A stretch of 64,000 bases of DNA. It comes from JBMNGH01 sp050949725 (lineage in GTDB: Bacteria; Bacillota; Thermosediminibacteria; Thermosediminibacterales; Tepidanaerobacteraceae). The position numbers were made by a program, and so were the translations under genes. Positions 1 to 8,560 of the stretch are shown here, piece by piece; within the stretch, counting starts at the first letter, position 1, and each line of letters starts with the position of its first letter. Location: the NCBI GenBank assembly GCA_050949725.1, contig JBMNGH010000001.1:1-64000 (forward strand), given 5' to 3'. Below the pieces are notes generated by a model. That model was not told the origin of the DNA and ran no database searches. It saw nothing but the letters and a program-made list of their open reading frames with translations.

Positions 1-1
1 T

Positions 2-589
2 CGGCAGGTAAAGGCAGAACGGGCATGGTCGATTCCTTTTAGAATAAAAGAGATTATAGGAAGCTTTAAGGTGGATGATTTAGCCAGCGTATCACTGGAG
101 GAGTACAAGAATATTTTTAGTAAAAATGTTTTGCATAGATTTAACGACACAATGGCGGAGGTTTTTTATTCCGCTGTTCATGATATCAAAGTAAAATATA
201 ATGGAGATGCTTCACGAATATGGAGCAACAATCCCAGCAGCGCGAAAGTAGTTTATGAATTCTTGCAGTTTAAAGGAAGCGGCAAAAAAATTGCTACAAT
301 GGCGGCCAATATTCTTGCTAGGCAATTTAATATCTCATTTTCGGATTATTACTCAATTGACATATCTCCGGACGTACATATATTAAGGGTAATGCGACGG
401 ACAGGTCTGGTTGACAGTAACGCTGATTTAGATTCAATCATCTATAAGGCGAGAGAGTTAAATCCTGAGTTTCCTGGGATTATAGATTTCTCATGCTGGG
501 AGATTGGGCGAACCTGGTGCAGACCGAGCAATCCGAATTGTAATGGATGCATTATCAGTTCTGAATGCAAGAAGGTAGTACAAGATTAG
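2..589 (+). CDS. Endonuclease III-like DNA glycosylase/AP lyase, 5' end outside window
   Basis: The reading frame is open from the first bases of the window, so the start lies upstream and only the C-terminal ~195 residues are seen; an internal GTG at 71 is unlikely to be the true start. The family removes damaged bases from DNA and cuts at the abasic site. Visible marks are a helix-hairpin-helix loop (FKGSGKK, with the lysine used by bifunctional members), a DVHILRV segment matching the catalytic-Asp region of endonuclease III, and a C-terminal iron-sulfur loop with exact spacing C-X6-C-X2-C-X5-C. Overall similarity to true Nth is modest, so it may be one of the divergent iron-sulfur HhH-GPD proteins. 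It ends just before the BlaI-type operator region. Confidence 0.75.
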   Translation, partial: RQVKAERAWSIPFRIKEIIGSFKVDDLASVSLEEYKNIFSKNVLHRFNDTMAEVFYSAVHDIKVKYNGDASRIWSNNPSSAKVVYEFLQFKGSGKKIATMAANILARQFNISFSDYYSIDISPDVHILRVMRRTGLVDSNADLDSIIYKARELNPEFPGIIDFSCWEIGRTWCRPSNPNCNGCIISSECKKVVQD

Positions 590-660
590 GAAAAATGAAT
601 TTGGAACAGCTAAGAGATATAACTGCGTATGAAGCTGTTAAATTAATCTGTGGAATCCCC

Positions 661-713
661 TTGACAAAGTCAGTCTAACATATTAGACTAAATTTAGTCT
701 AATATATTAGACT
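661..713 (+). promoter_or_regulatory. Promoter with two tandem BlaI-type operators
   Basis: A TTGACA at 661-666 stands 17 bases before TAGACT (684-689). Two nearly identical 18-bp inverted repeats, AGTCTAACATATTAGACT (672-689) and AGTCTAATATATTAGACT (696-713), lie with centres 24 bp apart, over and just after the -10 region and immediately before the BlaI-like gene. This is the usual arrangement for self-repression by a dimeric winged-helix BlaI/MecI repressor that is released when its partner protease cuts it. The binding assignment is inferred from position and symmetry. Confidence 0.8.
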
Positions 714-726
714 GGAGGTATGGTTA

Positions 727-1095
727 ATGGAGAAAGAACTGAAGCTCAGCAATGCGGATTATCGTTTGCTTTCGATTGTATGGGATTCGGAGCCTATCGC
801 TTCGCCTGAGTTGTGCAAATTGGCGGAAGCGCAGCTCGGCTGGAAACGAACTACAACCTACACCGTATTAAAGCGGCTCTGCGACAAGGGCGTTTTGCAG
901 AATGAGAGCACAATTGTCACTTCAAAAATTAAGCGCGAGCACATTCAGGCAGTTGAAAGCCGCCAGATTGTCAGCCGGGTCTTTGACGGCTCGCTGCCGA
1001 AGTTTATTGCAGCCTTTCTGGGAGAGGAAAAAATCAGTGATAACGAGGCAGAACAGATCAAGCAAATTATTGATGAGTACAGGAGGCGAAAGTAA
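727..1095 (+). CDS. BlaI/MecI/CopY-family transcriptional repressor
   Basis: A 122-aa winged-helix repressor with the family pattern: an N-terminal DNA-binding domain (residues ~5-75, including WKRTTTYTVLKRLCDKGVL) and a short C-terminal dimerisation segment. Members bind inverted repeats in front of their own operon and are cleaved after a signal from a BlaR1/MecR1 metalloprotease. The paired operators at 672-713 lie directly upstream. The stop codon overlaps the ATG of the M56 peptidase gene (1095), so the two are translationally coupled. No beta-lactamase or copper gene is next to it, so the target regulon is not evident. Confidence 0.9.
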   Translation: MEKELKLSNADYRLLSIVWDSEPIASPELCKLAEAQLGWKRTTTYTVLKRLCDKGVLQNESTIVTSKIKREHIQAVESRQIVSRVFDGSLPKFIAAFLGEEKISDNEAEQIKQIIDEYRRRK

Positions 1096-3044
1096 TGGTA
1101 GAAGTGTTTTTGAAAATACTCAATATGAGCATTACGGCTACCTATGTGCTAATTGCTGTACTCATCCTGCGCCTGCTGTTGAAACGCGCGCCAAAGCGGA
1201 TATCCTATATGCTCTGGAGCGTTCTTTTATTTCGGCTTGTCTGCCCAGTTTCATTTTCATCAGCCTTCTCTCTTTTTAATTTTTTTAATGCGCCTGTTGC
1301 AGATAGCGGAGGAATTGAATACATTTCAAAGGGCAATGGGCTTACGGTTGTACCGCAGATAAGCTCCGATGCTGGCTATTTTGGTAAAACGGTTAGTCCG
1401 GTGGTTACTCAGGCTGCGGAGACAACAAGCGTCAATCCAATGCAGGTATTCTTATCTATCGGCGCCTGGGTTTGGCTTGCCGGTATGGCTGTTATGTTGA
1501 TATACAGCGTTGTTTCCTACCTACGGCTCAAGAGAAGGGTTTCAACGGCTACTCTGCTGAACGGCAATGTTTTTGAAACCGAAGAGATATCCTCTCCTTT
1601 TGTGTGCGGTTTCTTTAAGCCGAAGATCTACTTGCCTGTTGGAATCAATGAAACGGAACGTGAATATGTTTTGCTCCATGAACGGACTCATATTCTTCGA
1701 AAGGATCATATCATCAAGCCTATAGCGTTTTTTGCCCTGTCCGTCCACTGGTTCAATCCACTTATGTGGTTGGCCTTCTGCCTGATGAGCCGCGATATGG
1801 AGATGAGCTGTGATGAACGAGTGGTGTGCGAGCTTGATCACGAGGGAAAGGCCCGGTATGGCGAGACCCTGATGCGGCTGGCGATAAAACGTCCCATTGT
1901 AGCTGGAAGCCCGCTAGCCTTCGGCGAAAGCACAACGAAAGGCCGGATTAAAAATGTGCTTCACTATAAAAAGCCGGCGTTTTGGCTTGTATGCACAGCG
2001 GTGCTTGTAGTGGCTGTTGGGGTGGTATTCCTGCTGACAAATCCGACGCAGTTCCTTAAGCTTCCAGACGAGGATTCCGTTTTGTCCGTGGAAATGGAAC
2101 AGTTCAATGAGGGTGTGAGCGTAGGGCCTGTAACCTTGACAGACAACACCGATGTAGAAATGGTTTTGTCAGCTTTATCCGGGGCGAAAAAGACACTGCG
2201 TAAATCAGTAAACGATACTCCAACGCAGAAGAATTACCTCATAATAAGACTTATTCTTGAAGAGGAGATGAGAAGGCTGTGTTTGTATTCGGAAGGCGGC
2301 AGTTACTATATTGAAGAGCCGTATGCTGGGGTGTATAAAAGTAACAGGTCTGCGAGTGTTGAAATATACAAAATATACGCTGCAAATGTAAATATGTTAC
2401 AGAATATTAAAGATGTGCAAGACAGCAAGTCGAAGGATGATGTTTTTAATATATCTGATGAAGAAAATGCTGGAGATAATCTTGAAAACAAATATTTACT
2501 TTCAAAAGAAGAGATTATTCAATTAGTGAAAAGTATTGATCCATATCAATTGAAACCTACAATGTCACCAAAAGAAATATACGATTTAAGGAAAGAAATA
2601 TATGGTGAAATACCTCAAGACAAGGTTCACAACTTTATTTTTGCAATTGAGTCTAGTGCAACACAGCTTTCGGGAATTGTAACGGACAATCGGTATCTTG
2701 ATTTAGTTGATAAAGACCATCCAAGATGGGATGCATATGATAAAAACAACTTATTTGGCGTTGCGGATGTTCTTGCGGGAATTGAAATATACATAGAATA
2801 TCCGCCCCTATTGGATGATATCGATACAGCAAAAACACTGTGTATTGAGGGACTTGAAGAACGGAATATATTGAAGATAATTGATGCAAACAGAATTCTC
2901 CAAGATTTATCCAGACATTTTATTCATGTGCCATACCGGGGAGAGGGAGAAGAAAAAGTAGATTATGCTGATATGCATAACATATATTTTAAAGCGACAA
3001 AGACCCTTGAAGGCTCTCACAATTTATTAAGTGATTTTGATTAG
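1095..3044 (+). CDS. BlaR1-type M56 membrane metalloprotease sensor
   Basis: A 649-aa membrane protein partnered with the upstream BlaI-like repressor. It has N-terminal membrane helices, a cytoplasmic zinc-protease domain with HERTH (residues 195-199, HExxH) and the downstream EMSCDE segment that supplies the third ligand, then a membrane helix near residues 294-315. In the family, a signal at the outer domain activates the protease, which destroys the repressor. The ~330-residue C-terminal outer part shows no clear penicillin-binding SxxK/KTG set that I can recognise, so the ligand may not be a beta-lactam. The region after about residue 440 is more AT-rich and acidic and may be an added sensor domain. 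Confidence 0.85.
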   Translation: MVEVFLKILNMSITATYVLIAVLILRLLLKRAPKRISYMLWSVLLFRLVCPVSFSSAFSLFNFFNAPVADSGGIEYISKGNGLTVVPQISSDAGYFGKTVSPVVTQAAETTSVNPMQVFLSIGAWVWLAGMAVMLIYSVVSYLRLKRRVSTATLLNGNVFETEEISSPFVCGFFKPKIYLPVGINETEREYVLLHERTHILRKDHIIKPIAFFALSVHWFNPLMWLAFCLMSRDMEMSCDERVVCELDHEGKARYGETLMRLAIKRPIVAGSPLAFGESTTKGRIKNVLHYKKPAFWLVCTAVLVVAVGVVFLLTNPTQFLKLPDEDSVLSVEMEQFNEGVSVGPVTLTDNTDVEMVLSALSGAKKTLRKSVNDTPTQKNYLIIRLILEEEMRRLCLYSEGGSYYIEEPYAGVYKSNRSASVEIYKIYAANVNMLQNIKDVQDSKSKDDVFNISDEENAGDNLENKYLLSKEEIIQLVKSIDPYQLKPTMSPKEIYDLRKEIYGEIPQDKVHNFIFAIESSATQLSGIVTDNRYLDLVDKDHPRWDAYDKNNLFGVADVLAGIEIYIEYPPLLDDIDTAKTLCIEGLEERNILKIIDANRILQDLSRHFIHVPYRGEGEEKVDYADMHNIYFKATKTLEGSHNLLSDFD

Positions 3045-3094
3045 GAACTTATTTAATAAAGCGCAATATCGTTAATTGATTTGAAAGGAAGTGA

Positions 3095-5056
3095 ATGAGC
3101 AATATAATGAATAATAATATACTAAATATAGACAGAATGAATAATTTTATTGCATCATCAACACCAAGAATAATTTCGAAAATATGGCAATTTACAAGCG
3201 AGATTATCTGGTGGTGGATGGGTATTCCGTCGATAGAAGCAATTGATGATATCCAGACTAAAATTCCTGAGTTGAATGAGTTTATAGATTTTGATGCAGC
3301 TCGAAGCAGGATACCAAAAATTCCCAAAACAAATAATAAATCTATACGGTGGGGCGATGTCAAATTTGAAGTTTTTTTTCCTGAATTAATTATTGTAAGA
3401 GATCGATTTCAAGAAGCCTTTATATCAGTACAACCAGGCATAGAAAAAACAGAAGCCTGGTTGTACCCTTCAGCACTAGAAGCAGGTGCAAATGCTGATT
3501 TGGAGGCCCTTATTTATTTTAGAAGTCAAGGAGAAACAATTACTTCTCCGACAGATATAAGTGAAAACTGGAGACATTGGATATGCACTGATGTTGAAAG
3601 AGACTTTTTGCTTAATAAAAATAGAAAAGATATAATCAAAAAAGCTAAAAAGAAAGAATTGTCATTGTCAGAGATTACTGATTTATTTACTGAATCAAAT
3701 TACTTTCCAAATTTCTTAAGTGCCAGAGATGAGGAAGAGGATTTTATCACAGCGACTTTTTTCAGAGCAGTTGAATGGCTTCAATTGGAAGAATTCAGCC
3801 CTTGGGTCAACGCTTATGCTCTTGAAGTATCCACATTGTATCAAGGCGGAGTTGATCCAATATATTCACTTTATCCATTATTCTATTTCTGTAGGTCGGA
3901 TCTTTTATTAAGAAAAACATCAAAATTTGGTTTAGAAGCTCTACTTTATGGAATATGTATAGGAAAAGTTGATACTTCTAAGCCCTGGAAAAGATATTGG
4001 GAAGATCCAGATAAAACTCAAAAAAAAGTTACTTTTGTTGATTATATTCCAACAGCCAGCATAATTGCTTTTGCTTGGCAACGCATTAACCCAACTAATA
4101 TAAATAAGGATGTTTTGGATCAAGCTTTATTGTTGCTGTTTCAAACTCAATTAATATCTGGCGCGTGGCCACTCATTTCTCAAGATACGAAAGGAGACAT
4201 TTTATCTACCTGCTTAGCAATGACTGCATTGGCTGTGCTTAAGCCAGTGGGATATCAACGATATATTGAGAAAGCCAAAGAATGGCTATTAAGTCAGCAG
4301 AATGAAGTTGGATGTTGGTACATTCAAGGTGGACCTGCTGTTATGATAAATATATTATGTCTTGAAGCTATAAAGATGGCAGAAGGCGATAATCAAATCA
4401 CTTACAGGGTTCAAGAACATCAGATTGATAACACTCCGAGCACTACCAGTATTAGAAAGCAAACAGATAAATACATTATTTTTTGTGAGGGTAATTCGGG
4501 GGGAACAAAAAATAAAAATTTTGATGAGAAGTGTTACACAAAAATCTTTTCAATGGAATTTCCTAACGCAGTATTTTGTTCTGTTGGATCTTGTAAAGAT
4601 ATCGAGACAGAAGAGAAACTGTTATTCGAAGTAATAAAAAAAGTGAACCCTTATCACATAATAATAAAGCTAATAGATAGAGATGATAGAAGCCTGGAAG
4701 AAATCGAAGAGCTCAAAATGCAAGGCATAACGGTATTATCTTTGCGTACACTAGAGTCTTACTTACTTGAAGATGAGATTATTGAAAAGTTATGTATGGT
4801 TTGTAATAAATCAGAAAAAACAGACGAAATTAAAGCAATCAAAGCTGAGGCATTAAAAAAGTCCATAGAGAGAGGGAATCCTATAGATGACTTAAAGTCT
4901 GCGGCTGGTTTATTTTTTACTGAGACAAAGAAAGCTCTTGGGCTAATAAAATGCGGAAATGATACAGTATCTTTTTTGCGTGATACAATGGCTCCGTTAA
5001 TAACACAAGAAACAAAAACTTACAAATTGCTTAGGAAGGATATCTTTGGAATTTGA
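3095..5056 (+). CDS. Alpha/alpha-barrel-like plus Toprim (DUF4435/OLD-like) fusion protein, unknown function
   Basis: A 653-aa protein starting at an ATG after AAAGGAAG. I do not recognise it as a named gene. Residues ~330-440 carry the look of a terpene-cyclase/prenyltransferase type alpha/alpha barrel (repeats ending in GAWP, GCWY and similar, followed by helices). From about residue 455 the C-terminal third looks like a Toprim domain: hydrophobic strand then CEG (E465), and later LIDRDD (D528 and D530), the E...DxD metal-binding arrangement of OLD/DUF4435 nucleases such as AriB of the PARIS defence system. The gene stands alone, is AT-rich, and is followed by a recombinase relic. Inference: possible nucleic-acid-cleaving defence protein. 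The family assignment is from motif reading only. Confidence 0.55.
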   Translation: MSNIMNNNILNIDRMNNFIASSTPRIISKIWQFTSEIIWWWMGIPSIEAIDDIQTKIPELNEFIDFDAARSRIPKIPKTNNKSIRWGDVKFEVFFPELIIVRDRFQEAFISVQPGIEKTEAWLYPSALEAGANADLEALIYFRSQGETITSPTDISENWRHWICTDVERDFLLNKNRKDIIKKAKKKELSLSEITDLFTESNYFPNFLSARDEEEDFITATFFRAVEWLQLEEFSPWVNAYALEVSTLYQGGVDPIYSLYPLFYFCRSDLLLRKTSKFGLEALLYGICIGKVDTSKPWKRYWEDPDKTQKKVTFVDYIPTASIIAFAWQRINPTNINKDVLDQALLLLFQTQLISGAWPLISQDTKGDILSTCLAMTALAVLKPVGYQRYIEKAKEWLLSQQNEVGCWYIQGGPAVMINILCLEAIKMAEGDNQITYRVQEHQIDNTPSTTSIRKQTDKYIIFCEGNSGGTKNKNFDEKCYTKIFSMEFPNAVFCSVGSCKDIETEEKLLFEVIKKVNPYHIIIKLIDRDDRSLEEIEELKMQGITVLSLRTLESYLLEDEIIEKLCMVCNKSEKTDEIKAIKAEALKKSIERGNPIDDLKSAAGLFFTETKKALGLIKCGNDTVSFLRDTMAPLITQETKTYKLLRKDIFGI

Positions 5057-5227
5057 TATGTTTCCATGAACGTAAAAGTTCTCGAAAATGAGCAAAAACC
5101 CGTTGACATATTCCCGAGAACGCAAGGTTAAAAAAACAACCAAAGACATCAATCCAATTGGCTCGTTCCACGTTGAGTGTATAATAATGATGACAAATAG
5201 TGGTTTGAAGGGCAAATAAGGCAGGTC

Positions 5228-5247
5228 AACCACTATATGTAGTGGTT
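5228..5247. repeat. Short perfect hairpin
   Basis: AACCACTA and TAGTGGTT are separated by four bases (TATG). It lies in the gene-free stretch between the Toprim gene and the recombinase relic and may be part of an old promoter or terminator region. Confidence 0.5.
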
Positions 5248-5267
5248 TTGAAGCGAAAATAGGGCAA

Positions 5268-5308
5268 AAATCGGGCTAAAAATGTGCATTTTTTGGCCCG
5301 ATTTTTTA
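5268..5308 (+). terminator. Rho-independent terminator
   Basis: AAATCGGGC pairs with GCCCGATTT across a ~19-base loop, followed by a run of T. It would end transcription from the Toprim gene side. Confidence 0.7.
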
Positions 5309-5393
5309 GGGGTTTTTATAGATGACATAGGGATTTTTGATGGTGGCTCTTTGATAATAGAAGATTGTTTATCTTAAAAATGGTAGGTACTAA

Positions 5394-5561
5394 AAATATG
5401 GAGCGCCAAGGCAAAAGGCTGGTATTGAAGAAATGACTGATTTCCTTAACAAGCAGACGAATGAATTGCAGGAATGTGATGATCAATTAGTAAGGCTTAT
5501 TGAAAAAGTAAAAGTTTTTGATGATAAGCTGATCAAATCTGATGTTGAAATAGATTTATGA
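5394..5561 (+). pseudogene. C-terminal relic of a large serine recombinase
   Basis: An open stretch bounded upstream by a stop at 5391 translates to ...GIEEMTDFLNKQTNELQE... ending ...EKVKVFDDKLIKSDVEIDL. It resembles the extreme C-terminus of large serine recombinases of clostridial mobile elements (typically ...EYDEQLVRRLIEKVTVYDD...). The catalytic and DNA-binding parts are missing and a few codons appear lost inside the match. No attachment sites are recognised. It marks past insertion and decay of a mobile element next to the Toprim gene. Confidence 0.6.
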
Positions 5562-5603
5562 ATATAAGGTAAATATGAGTGCCGAATAGTTATTAAACAT
5601 AAA

Positions 5604-5645
5604 AAACCGTATCTAAAAAAATCTATAGATTAATGGATGCGGTTT
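5604..5645 (-). terminator. Terminator after the TetR gene
   Basis: AAACCGTATC pairs with GATGCGGTTT (one mismatch) around a ~22-base AT-rich loop; on the minus strand it follows the stop of the TetR gene by about 10 bases. Confidence 0.55.
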
Positions 5646-5655
5646 ATTTTCGAGC

Positions 5656-6222
5656 CTATTTATCTGTAATTCTATTGGCACAGCTAACCTCTATATAATA
5701 CTTGGCTGTATCTTCCGGTGTATATATCATTTTATTATCAATCCACCATTTTACTGTTTCTGCAAAGCTGCCTACGAGATGATTTAAAACGAAATCAGCA
5801 GGGGCGTTCATTTTTATTTCATTAAGATATTTTGAGAATATCACTGTAAGGTAATCTTTAAAATATCTCATAAATAGTTCGCCGCTTTCGGATGATAAAA
5901 TACCCACGATATTCGTTTCACTGTCCTTCAAATGATGGAGGATATGTGTGAGCTTCGCTTCGAGACCGTTGTTTCCGCCCGAAAAGTCATGGGTCTTTTC
6001 CGACATAAGTTCATCCGCAAATACATGGTTGAAGATATCAGTGCACAGGGCTTTCAGTAGGTCGTCTTTTGTTTCAAAATGAGCATAAAAAGTGCTCCGC
6101 CCAATATTTGCTTCATCGATGATCTCCTGTACGGTTATATTTCCATACCTCTTATGTTCAATCAGATTGCTGAATGCCTTGAAGATAGCATCTCTTGTTT
6201 TCTGTTGCCTTCTATCCATCAT
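5656..6222 (-). CDS. TetR/AcrR-family regulator, divergent from metal ATPase
   Basis: A 188-aa protein with an N-terminal TetR helix-turn-helix (residues ~8-55, ITVQEIIDEANIGRSTFYAHFETKDDL) and a C-terminal ligand-binding domain of the TetR_C type found in many Firmicutes. The start is an ATG pair behind GGGAGG. It is transcribed away from the P-type ATPase gene at 6390, with 167 bp between them, so it most likely controls that gene and itself. Candidate operators sharing GTTCARTAAC are in the gap. The ligand is unknown; a metal is not the usual ligand of this family. Confidence 0.88.
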   Translation of the reverse strand: MMDRRQQKTRDAIFKAFSNLIEHKRYGNITVQEIIDEANIGRSTFYAHFETKDDLLKALCTDIFNHVFADELMSEKTHDFSGGNNGLEAKLTHILHHLKDSETNIVGILSSESGELFMRYFKDYLTVIFSKYLNEIKMNAPADFVLNHLVGSFAETVKWWIDNKMIYTPEDTAKYYIEVSCANRITDK

Positions 6223-6251
6223 AATTCCTCCCGTACAAATTAACTCAAAAT

Positions 6252-6340
6252 GTTCAGTAACTTACATACTGACTGTTTTGATTATTGAATATCACATTAA
6301 AGAATCATATAATTATAACGAACACCATGTTCAATAACAT
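6252..6340. promoter_or_regulatory. Candidate TetR operator sites in the divergent gap
   Basis: Two copies of GTTCARTAAC occur at 6252-6261 and 6329-6338. The first lies in an interrupted dyad CAGTA-N7-TACTG (6255-6271); the second is in the palindrome ATGTT-CAAT-AACAT (6327-6340). Their placement near each divergent start suggests binding by the adjacent TetR protein. This is inference. Confidence 0.45.
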
Positions 6341-6389
6341 ATAAATTGTACCATTGTTTAAAAGACAATGCAACGAGGGGTTTTATATA

Positions 6390-8255
6390 ATGAAAAGATT
6401 AAACGATGTTTTAGCCGGAGTCCCTATGACAATTGTGGGTGGCGTGTTTTTGATCGCAAGCCTGATTCTTATATTGATGAAAATAGAAGTTCCTGTTGAC
6501 CCAGCTTGGGCTTCGGTTATTATCTCAGGAATTCCACTTCTATATCTGGCGATATGGAGAATTATCAATAACAAGGGTATGAGCAAGATATCTTCGGCAC
6601 TCTTAATTTCCATAGCCATGATTGCAGCCGTTGCCATCGGTGACGTCTTTGCTGCTGGTGAAGTTGCATTTATTATGGCAATTGGTGCGATTCTGGAGGA
6701 AAAAACCGCCGAACGATCCAAAAGGGGCCTAAAGGAACTTATCAGTCTTGCTCCGCAACAAGGGCGTCAGATTGATAATGGAAAAGAAGAAATGATAAAC
6801 GCAAAAGAAATCAAAGTGGGTTTTATTCTGAGAGTTCTTCCTGGAGAAATAATTCCTGTTGATGGAAAAATAATAAGTGGAAATACATCAGTCGACCAAT
6901 CGATTATGACTGGCGAGTCACTGCCCGTGGACAAGGAAGTCGGTGACAGTGTTTTCTGTGGGACTATCAACCGTTTTGGTGCAATTGATATGGAGGCAAC
7001 TCATATTGGTGAGGATAGCTCTTTACAAAAGCTTATTCGAATGGTTCAAGATGCAGAAAATAGACAAGCCCCAATTCAGCGTATCGCAGATAAATGGGCA
7101 ACTTGGCTTGTACCAGTAGCTTTGTTAATTGCCGTTGTTACGTATTTCGTTACTCAGGACATCGTTCGTGGTGTTACAGTATTGGTTGTGTTTTGCCCTT
7201 GTGCTTTAGTTCTGGCTACGCCCACTGCCATTATGGCCGCTATCGGTCAGGCCACCAAACACGGGATCGTCATCAAATCCGGTGAAGCACTGGAGAATAT
7301 GGGCAAGGTAGATACAATAGCTTTCGATAAGACCGGTACTCTTACATTCGGAAAGCTGGAAGTCAGTGACACTATATCTTCCAAACCAGATATGGAAGAG
7401 AATACACTTCTCACTTTGGTCGCTTCAGCAGAGGCCCGCAGTGAACACCCTTTAGGAAAGGCAATAGTCGCACACGCTAAGGATAAAGGTATTACTCTGA
7501 TAGATGCTGAAGGGTTTCGCATGGAGGCTGGCAAAGGAATTTATGCCAATGTCTCTGGTCGTAATCTGTTCTGCGGTAGCGAGAAATATTTAATAGAAAA
7601 TGGAATTGACATCCCAAAAAAGGTTAGTGATACCCTGGATACTTTGCGCAATCAAGGTAAAGCTTCGATTCTGGTAGCTGCAGACGGGCTTTGCGTGGGT
7701 GTGATTGGTCTCTCCGATGTACTACGCTCTACAGCGAAAGAGATGGTCGCTGAGCTGAATGAAATGGATACACAGATTGTACTTCTCACTGGTGACAACC
7801 GCAGAACGGCTGATTATTTTGCAAAGCAAGTGGGCATTACCTCTGTGCGGGCAGAATTACTACCTGAGGAGAAGGTGCAGAATATTGTTCAATTGCAACA
7901 GCAGGGTAAATCTGTCTGTATGATTGGAGACGGTGTGAATGATGCTCCTGCTCTCAAGACGGCATCTGTAGGTGTAGCAATGGGAGCCATGGGTAGCGAT
8001 ATTGCTGTGGATGCCGCTGATATTGCCCTAATGAGCGATGATATTTCTAAAATTCCGTATCTGAAACGACTTTCTAATGGGACAGTCCGAACCATAAAAT
8101 TCAGTATCTCCCTGTCCCTATTTATCAATTTCGTGGCAATTTTAATGTCATTTATGGGATGGTTAACCCCTATAACAGGTGCGTTGGTTCATAATGCAGG
8201 ATCGATATTTGTAGTACTGATTGCAGCATTGCTGTATGATAGAAAATTTGATTAA
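6390..8255 (+). CDS. P1B-type heavy-metal transporting ATPase (CadA/ZntA/CopA group)
   Basis: A 621-aa metal-export ATPase starting at ATG 6390, which has AGGGG about 12 bases upstream; an in-frame TTG at 6354 is less likely. Features in order: membrane helices, the actuator TGES segment (MTGESLPVDKEVGD), CPC in the metal-binding membrane helix (VFCPCALVLATP, near residue 270), phosphorylation DKTGTLT (Asp ~313), the P1B-specific HP dipeptide (SEHPLG, ~352), GDGVNDAP, and two final helices. There is no N-terminal HMA metal-binding domain. CPC is shared by Cu+ and Zn2+/Cd2+ pumps, so the metal is not settled. The divergent TetR gene is the likely regulator. Confidence 0.92.
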   Translation: MKRLNDVLAGVPMTIVGGVFLIASLILILMKIEVPVDPAWASVIISGIPLLYLAIWRIINNKGMSKISSALLISIAMIAAVAIGDVFAAGEVAFIMAIGAILEEKTAERSKRGLKELISLAPQQGRQIDNGKEEMINAKEIKVGFILRVLPGEIIPVDGKIISGNTSVDQSIMTGESLPVDKEVGDSVFCGTINRFGAIDMEATHIGEDSSLQKLIRMVQDAENRQAPIQRIADKWATWLVPVALLIAVVTYFVTQDIVRGVTVLVVFCPCALVLATPTAIMAAIGQATKHGIVIKSGEALENMGKVDTIAFDKTGTLTFGKLEVSDTISSKPDMEENTLLTLVASAEARSEHPLGKAIVAHAKDKGITLIDAEGFRMEAGKGIYANVSGRNLFCGSEKYLIENGIDIPKKVSDTLDTLRNQGKASILVAADGLCVGVIGLSDVLRSTAKEMVAELNEMDTQIVLLTGDNRRTADYFAKQVGITSVRAELLPEEKVQNIVQLQQQGKSVCMIGDGVNDAPALKTASVGVAMGAMGSDIAVDAADIALMSDDISKIPYLKRLSNGTVRTIKFSISLSLFINFVAILMSFMGWLTPITGALVHNAGSIFVVLIAALLYDRKFD

Positions 8256-8267
8256 AGTAGAATTAAG

Positions 8268-8312
8268 ACAGTATCCTTTCGATTTACCCAAAATTGAAAG
8301 GATACTGTTTCT
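8268..8312 (+). terminator. Terminator after the metal ATPase
   Basis: ACAGTATCCTTTC pairs perfectly with GAAAGGATACTGT around a 15-base loop, followed by TTCTT. It follows the ATPase stop by 12 bases. Confidence 0.8.
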
Positions 8313-8560
8313 TATGTTGTCCATGCCGTCTTTAGTAGAGGCTGTCCACAATCTGCGACTTTTCCTGTTAATGGATTGACATATACTACGAATCAAATGG
8401 ATCTGAAGTTAAACAAATCGCGCAAAAACACTGTCATTCTTGGTGGACGATTTGCTAATTCTGATTGTAGTAGCGGGAAATGTCAAAATTGACAATTAAA
8501 AATTTAAAGCCACATTTCATCAAAAGTCGAAAATGATTCCCGGCGAGTTGGTAGAGGACA
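8313..8560. other. Gene-poor stretch, no recognised feature
   Basis: A 31-codon ATG frame (8397-8492) with two cysteines lacks a ribosome binding site, and I see no family match, RNA or repeat here. Confidence 0.4.

Noticed and set aside
594..677. Short reading frame of about 27 codons before blaI
   Set aside because: It has an AGGA before ATG but runs through the -35 box and into the operator region; more likely chance or a gene remnant.
8397..8492. Small 31-codon gene with two cysteines
   Set aside because: No ribosome binding site and no similarity recognised; short open frames arise by chance here.
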